A stretch of 7,621 nucleotides of DNA from Candidatus Hydrogenedentota bacterium (GTDB taxonomy: Bacteria; Hydrogenedentota; Hydrogenedentia; Hydrogenedentiales; CAITNO01). Position 1 is the first letter of the stretch. Each line of letters opens with the position of its first letter. The notes under the pieces are model-generated. The model was given only the letters and a program-made list of their open reading frames with translations, searched no databases and was not told the DNA's origin. The position numbers and the translations under genes are program-made. The stretch covers positions 1 through 7,621 of the forward strand of contig CAIXUF010000027.1 in assembly GCA_903922535.1 (NCBI GenBank), written 5' to 3'. Positions 5,315 through 7,621 of this stretch are shown piece after piece.

Positions 5315-7225
5315 ATGGTCTGTTCTGTCTTCTCCAGGCGGTGCCCGCTGGCCCTGTGTTTCTTGCTGGCGCTGGCCGCCATGCTGTTGCTGGCCGCGCC
5401 TGACGCGTCGGCAGCGAAGCGCATCCTGCTCGTGGGCGACAGTTGGGCGCAATGGCCCTGGGACATGGGCGCCTTCCAGTCGGTGCTCAACGGCGTTTAC
5501 GGCACGAACACCTATGAGGTCGAGGGCACCTACACCGCGCTGGGCGGCACCACCGCCGACCAGTGGGCGCACAACGTCGTGCCGCCCGAGGGCACCTTTC
5601 CCTCGCCGCCGGGCCACACGAACATGCCCATGCTGGACCGCATCTCCTGGTGTCTGAACCAGTATCCCACCATAGACATCATCCACCTGAGCATCTCCGG
5701 CAACGACATGTGGTCCTGGCGCGTCGGATGGACCGCGGATCAGGAAAACGCGCTGTTCGACACCATCCAGCAGAATGTGCAGACCGTGGTGGATTGGATC
5801 CACGCCAACCATCCCCGGGTGAAGGTGCTCCTGGTCGACTACGACTTTCTGAACATCACGGAGAACTGCACCTACGGCATGGCCGAGTACAGCAACGATG
5901 CTGCCCTGTTTTCGGCGGCGCTCGGATTCACGCTTGGCGACGTCTTTCAGAACAAGGCCAACACGCAGGTGCTGAACACTTTCTTCACGCATTTTTCCCC
6001 GCGCAAGATCGCCGTGGCCCAGTCCACCCCAAGGACTTCCTACATTCAAAACTGGGGCATCGTGCAGTGGAGCGTGGGCTATACGGATTCGCTGGGAACC
6101 TTCTTTGCCCCGCAAACAGTGCCCTTCCCCGGAATGGCGCCAAGCTACCTGCCGCTTCCCGGCGGCGACATCACCTACGGAACGCCGCCGACGTACATGA
6201 ACCCGATCAGCACCAGCCATCCAAAACAGTGCGACACCATCCACCTCAGCCCAGGCGGCTACAAACTGCTGATGGACAACTGCATCATGCAGTACTACAA
6301 CGGATGGCTCACGGACACAACGGCCCCGCTGGTCCAGTCCATCACGCGCGCGCAGCCGTCGCCCACCACCGCGGCCCAGGCGCAGTTTTTGGTCACCTTC
6401 ACCCAGGGGGTGCGCGGCGTGGGCGCGGCGGACTTCGCGCTGACCGGCACGGCCGCGGCCGGCGCATCCATTCTCTCCGTCACCGGCGCGGAGGACAGCG
6501 CCACCCGCACGGTGACCGTGGACCTTTCCGGCGCGCCGGACGGTCTGCTGGGGCTGAACTTCGTTGATGACGACACGGTGTTCAACGCGAATTGGAACGC
6601 CGTCGGCGGCGAGGGTGCGGGCAACGGCGATTACAGCGCCGGAGAACAGTACCTCGTGGATCGCGCGCGGCCCACCGGCACGATTGTCATCAACAACAAC
6701 CAGTCCGTCACCAACAACCGCAACGTCACGCTTTCACTGACATGGTCCGACGGAACGGGCTCCGGCGCGATCCGCATGCGCTTCAGCGATGACGGCGCCA
6801 CGTGGACGGCATGGGAGCCGTTGGCCGCAACCAAAGCCCACACCCTGCCCGAAGGCGAAGGATACAAAACGGTGCGGGTGATGTACCGGGACAAGGTCGG
6901 AAACAGCTCCATCGCGTACAGTGACTACATCCGCGTGGACACCATCCCGCCCACGGGCGCCATCGTCATCAACAACGGCGCACTTTCCACCAAGAGCCCC
7001 AACGTGACGCTCTCGCTGACCTGGTCGGACGGACCGGGATCAGGCGTTAGCCGCATGCGCTTCAGCATCGACGGTGCACACTGGACGGCATGGGAACCCA
7101 CGGCCACGACGAAGGCATACACGCTACCCTCCGCCCCCGGCTACTACACGGTACGCGTGACCTACCGAGACGCGGGTGGGAACATTTCCCCACGCTGCAG
7201 CAACTATATAAAGCTGGTGCCATAG
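5315..7225 (+). CDS. Secreted SGNH/GDSL hydrolase with C-terminal Ig-like repeats
   Basis: The product is 636 residues. The signal peptide (basic SRR, long Leu/Ala core) is probably cut after ASA at residue 33. The SGNH catalytic domain covers about 36-330. Block I is ILLVGDSWAQ with Ser43, a block II Gly lies in LGGTTADQW (77-84), block III is SGND with Asn130, and block V is CDTIHLSPGGY with Asp307 and His310. All expected catalytic and oxyanion residues are present, so it should be an active esterase or lipase-type hydrolase, perhaps a deacetylase of glycans; the substrate is not known. Residues about 336-449 are a bacterial Ig-like domain (FLVTFTQGVRGVGAADFALTG, FVDDDTV). Residues 453-545 and 546-636 are two copies of a 93-residue beta repeat. 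No membrane anchor, LPXTG, PEP-CTERM or sorting signal follows; it ends YIKLVP. It has its own promoter at 5246-5256. The next gene starts 40 bases on and could be read through, as no terminator is evident. Confidence 0.92.
   Translation: MVCSVFSRRCPLALCFLLALAAMLLLAAPDASAAKRILLVGDSWAQWPWDMGAFQSVLNGVYGTNTYEVEGTYTALGGTTADQWAHNVVPPEGTFPSPPGHTNMPMLDRISWCLNQYPTIDIIHLSISGNDMWSWRVGWTADQENALFDTIQQNVQTVVDWIHANHPRVKVLLVDYDFLNITENCTYGMAEYSNDAALFSAALGFTLGDVFQNKANTQVLNTFFTHFSPRKIAVAQSTPRTSYIQNWGIVQWSVGYTDSLGTFFAPQTVPFPGMAPSYLPLPGGDITYGTPPTYMNPISTSHPKQCDTIHLSPGGYKLLMDNCIMQYYNGWLTDTTAPLVQSITRAQPSPTTAAQAQFLVTFTQGVRGVGAADFALTGTAAAGASILSVTGAEDSATRTVTVDLSGAPDGLLGLNFVDDDTVFNANWNAVGGEGAGNGDYSAGEQYLVDRARPTGTIVINNNQSVTNNRNVTLSLTWSDGTGSGAIRMRFSDDGATWTAWEPLAATKAHTLPEGEGYKTVRVMYRDKVGNSSIAYSDYIRVDTIPPTGAIVINNGALSTKSPNVTLSLTWSDGPGSGVSRMRFSIDGAHWTAWEPTATTKAYTLPSAPGYYTVRVTYRDAGGNISPRCSNYIKLVP
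6671..6949 (+). repeat. Coding repeat A, 279 bp (93 residues)
   Basis: It encodes residues 453-545 of the SGNH protein, beginning PTGTIVINN and containing VTLSLTWSDG, GSG, RMRFS, DGATWTAWEP and YRD..GN. About 60 of 89 aligned residues equal repeat B. Confidence 0.85.
6950..7222 (+). repeat. Coding repeat B, about 273 bp (91 residues)
   Basis: It encodes residues 546-636 of the SGNH protein, beginning PTGAIVINN and following repeat A without a linker. Divergence from A is spread along the unit, which suggests an old duplication and not a recent slippage event. Confidence 0.85.
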
Positions 7226-7265
7226 GCATGAAGGTCGGTGGTGTTTCGCTTGGAATGAATGCGCA

Positions 7266-7621
7266 ATGAATCCAAATCTGTTTCATCCAGATCTTGCTGT
7301 TCGATTTCAGGCTACCCTGGAGGCCGCAGAGAGCGAATATCATCGAACTTGGCCGAACGCGTGCTGGGGAGCGGCAAATGGTTGGCTGATGCTTCTCGGG
7401 CCAAGTCCGGGTCGTGCAGACCAAGACGAAATTGCCCGGCCGGGTGGGCCAAATAGACCCAAAGATTCTCACGTTTTCATTGGTGCCTGCGCGGGCAACA
7501 TATGCTTCGACTCGAACAAGGGGCGCAACGTGCGCTGGAACTTGTTGCGTGAGGCGGTATTCGGGGGCATGAAACCTGCGAATGCGCTAACGACAATCGC
7601 CAACCTCGATTGGGGAAACAA
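7266..7621 (+). CDS. Unassigned protein, 3' truncated by the window; weak uracil-DNA-glycosylase-like pattern
   Basis: From ATG 7266 the frame stays open to the window end, giving 118 residues with no stop. I judge it coding because the translation looks globular, with well-spaced Trp, Cys and hydrophobic segments, while the competing frames look like shadows. The order WLMLLGPSPGRAD (40-52), then GRNVRWNLLREAVFG (86-100), then LTTIANLDWGN (108-118) vaguely recalls the UDG superfamily: a strand ending in a Gly-Pro loop, an Arg-led helix, and a 'T.iaNl' strand. This is only a hint. No good Shine-Dalgarno is present (GGA at 7252-7254, 11 bases away). The ATG overlaps the TGA of a 13-codon frame starting at 7228. 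G+C over 7261-7620 is about 56%, against about two-thirds in the DUF1080 gene, and codons such as CAT, GTT, CGA and CTT are more frequent, so recent acquisition is possible. Confidence 0.6.
   Translation, partial: MNPNLFHPDLAVRFQATLEAAESEYHRTWPNACWGAANGWLMLLGPSPGRADQDEIARPGGPNRPKDSHVFIGACAGNICFDSNKGRNVRWNLLREAVFGGMKPANALTTIANLDWGN

Noticed and set aside
5138..6244. A 368-codon minus-strand open frame.
   Set aside because: It is antisense to the SGNH catalytic domain, which has clear family motifs. Long antisense frames are expected in high-GC genes.
7228..7269. A 13-codon frame (MKVGGVSLGMNAQ) whose stop overlaps the next start as ATGA.
   Set aside because: There is no ribosome binding site upstream. 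The overlap could allow coupling but may be chance, so it is mentioned only with the next gene.
7062..7472. A 136-codon minus-strand open frame.
   Set aside because: It runs antisense across the end of the SGNH gene, the gap and the next gene; the composition is Ser/Pro/Arg-rich and no ribosome binding site was seen.

Overview
The window reads as a high-GC bacterial chromosome segment. It has dense secreted-enzyme genes with good Shine-Dalgarno sites, type I signal peptides, a DUF1080 (3-keto-disaccharide hydrolase) protein, a secreted GH32/GH43-like propeller protein and an SGNH hydrolase carrying Ig-like repeats. That repertoire is typical of Planctomycetota, Verrucomicrobiota, Lentisphaerota or Hydrogenedentota-type bacteria. 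The phylum assignment is inference from gene content only.

Layout. Bases 1-945 (+) are the 3' part of a gene for a protein with tandem BLIP/DUF3862-like modules, a long charged linker and a beta-rich C-terminal domain. It converges, with a 12-base gap, on a cytoplasmic alpha/beta hydrolase gene (958-1983, -). An AT-rich 143-base gap follows. It carries a perfect TATAAT box and a small inverted repeat. Next is a secreted five-bladed-propeller protein (2127-3764, -) that looks like a GH32/GH43-type glycoside hydrolase relative. Bases 3765-4091 are a divergent intergenic region with three copies of a short hairpin-forming repeat, two direct and one inverted. In one copy a stem base pair is changed on both sides. 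To the right is the DUF1080 gene (4092-5102, +), closed by a strong intrinsic terminator. A TATAAT promoter preceded by a C9 tract then drives a secreted SGNH/GDSL hydrolase gene (5315-7225, +) with one bacterial Ig-like domain and two 93-residue repeats. After a 40-base gap an unfinished, lower-GC gene (7266 to the window end, +) begins. I could not assign it, but it has a weak uracil-DNA-glycosylase-like pattern.

How the genes work together. The propeller protein, the DUF1080 protein and the SGNH hydrolase are all exported. They could act on the same extracytoplasmic glycans: glycosidic cleavage, 3-keto-glycoside cleavage and deacylation respectively. The first two share one divergent control region. 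Nothing in the sequence proves a pathway, and no 3-keto-forming oxidoreductase or transporter is in the window. I see no tRNA, rRNA, CRISPR array or insertion sequence, and no convincing evidence for a wholly new system. The hairpin repeats, the orphan promoter box and the unassigned 3' gene are the parts most worth a second look.
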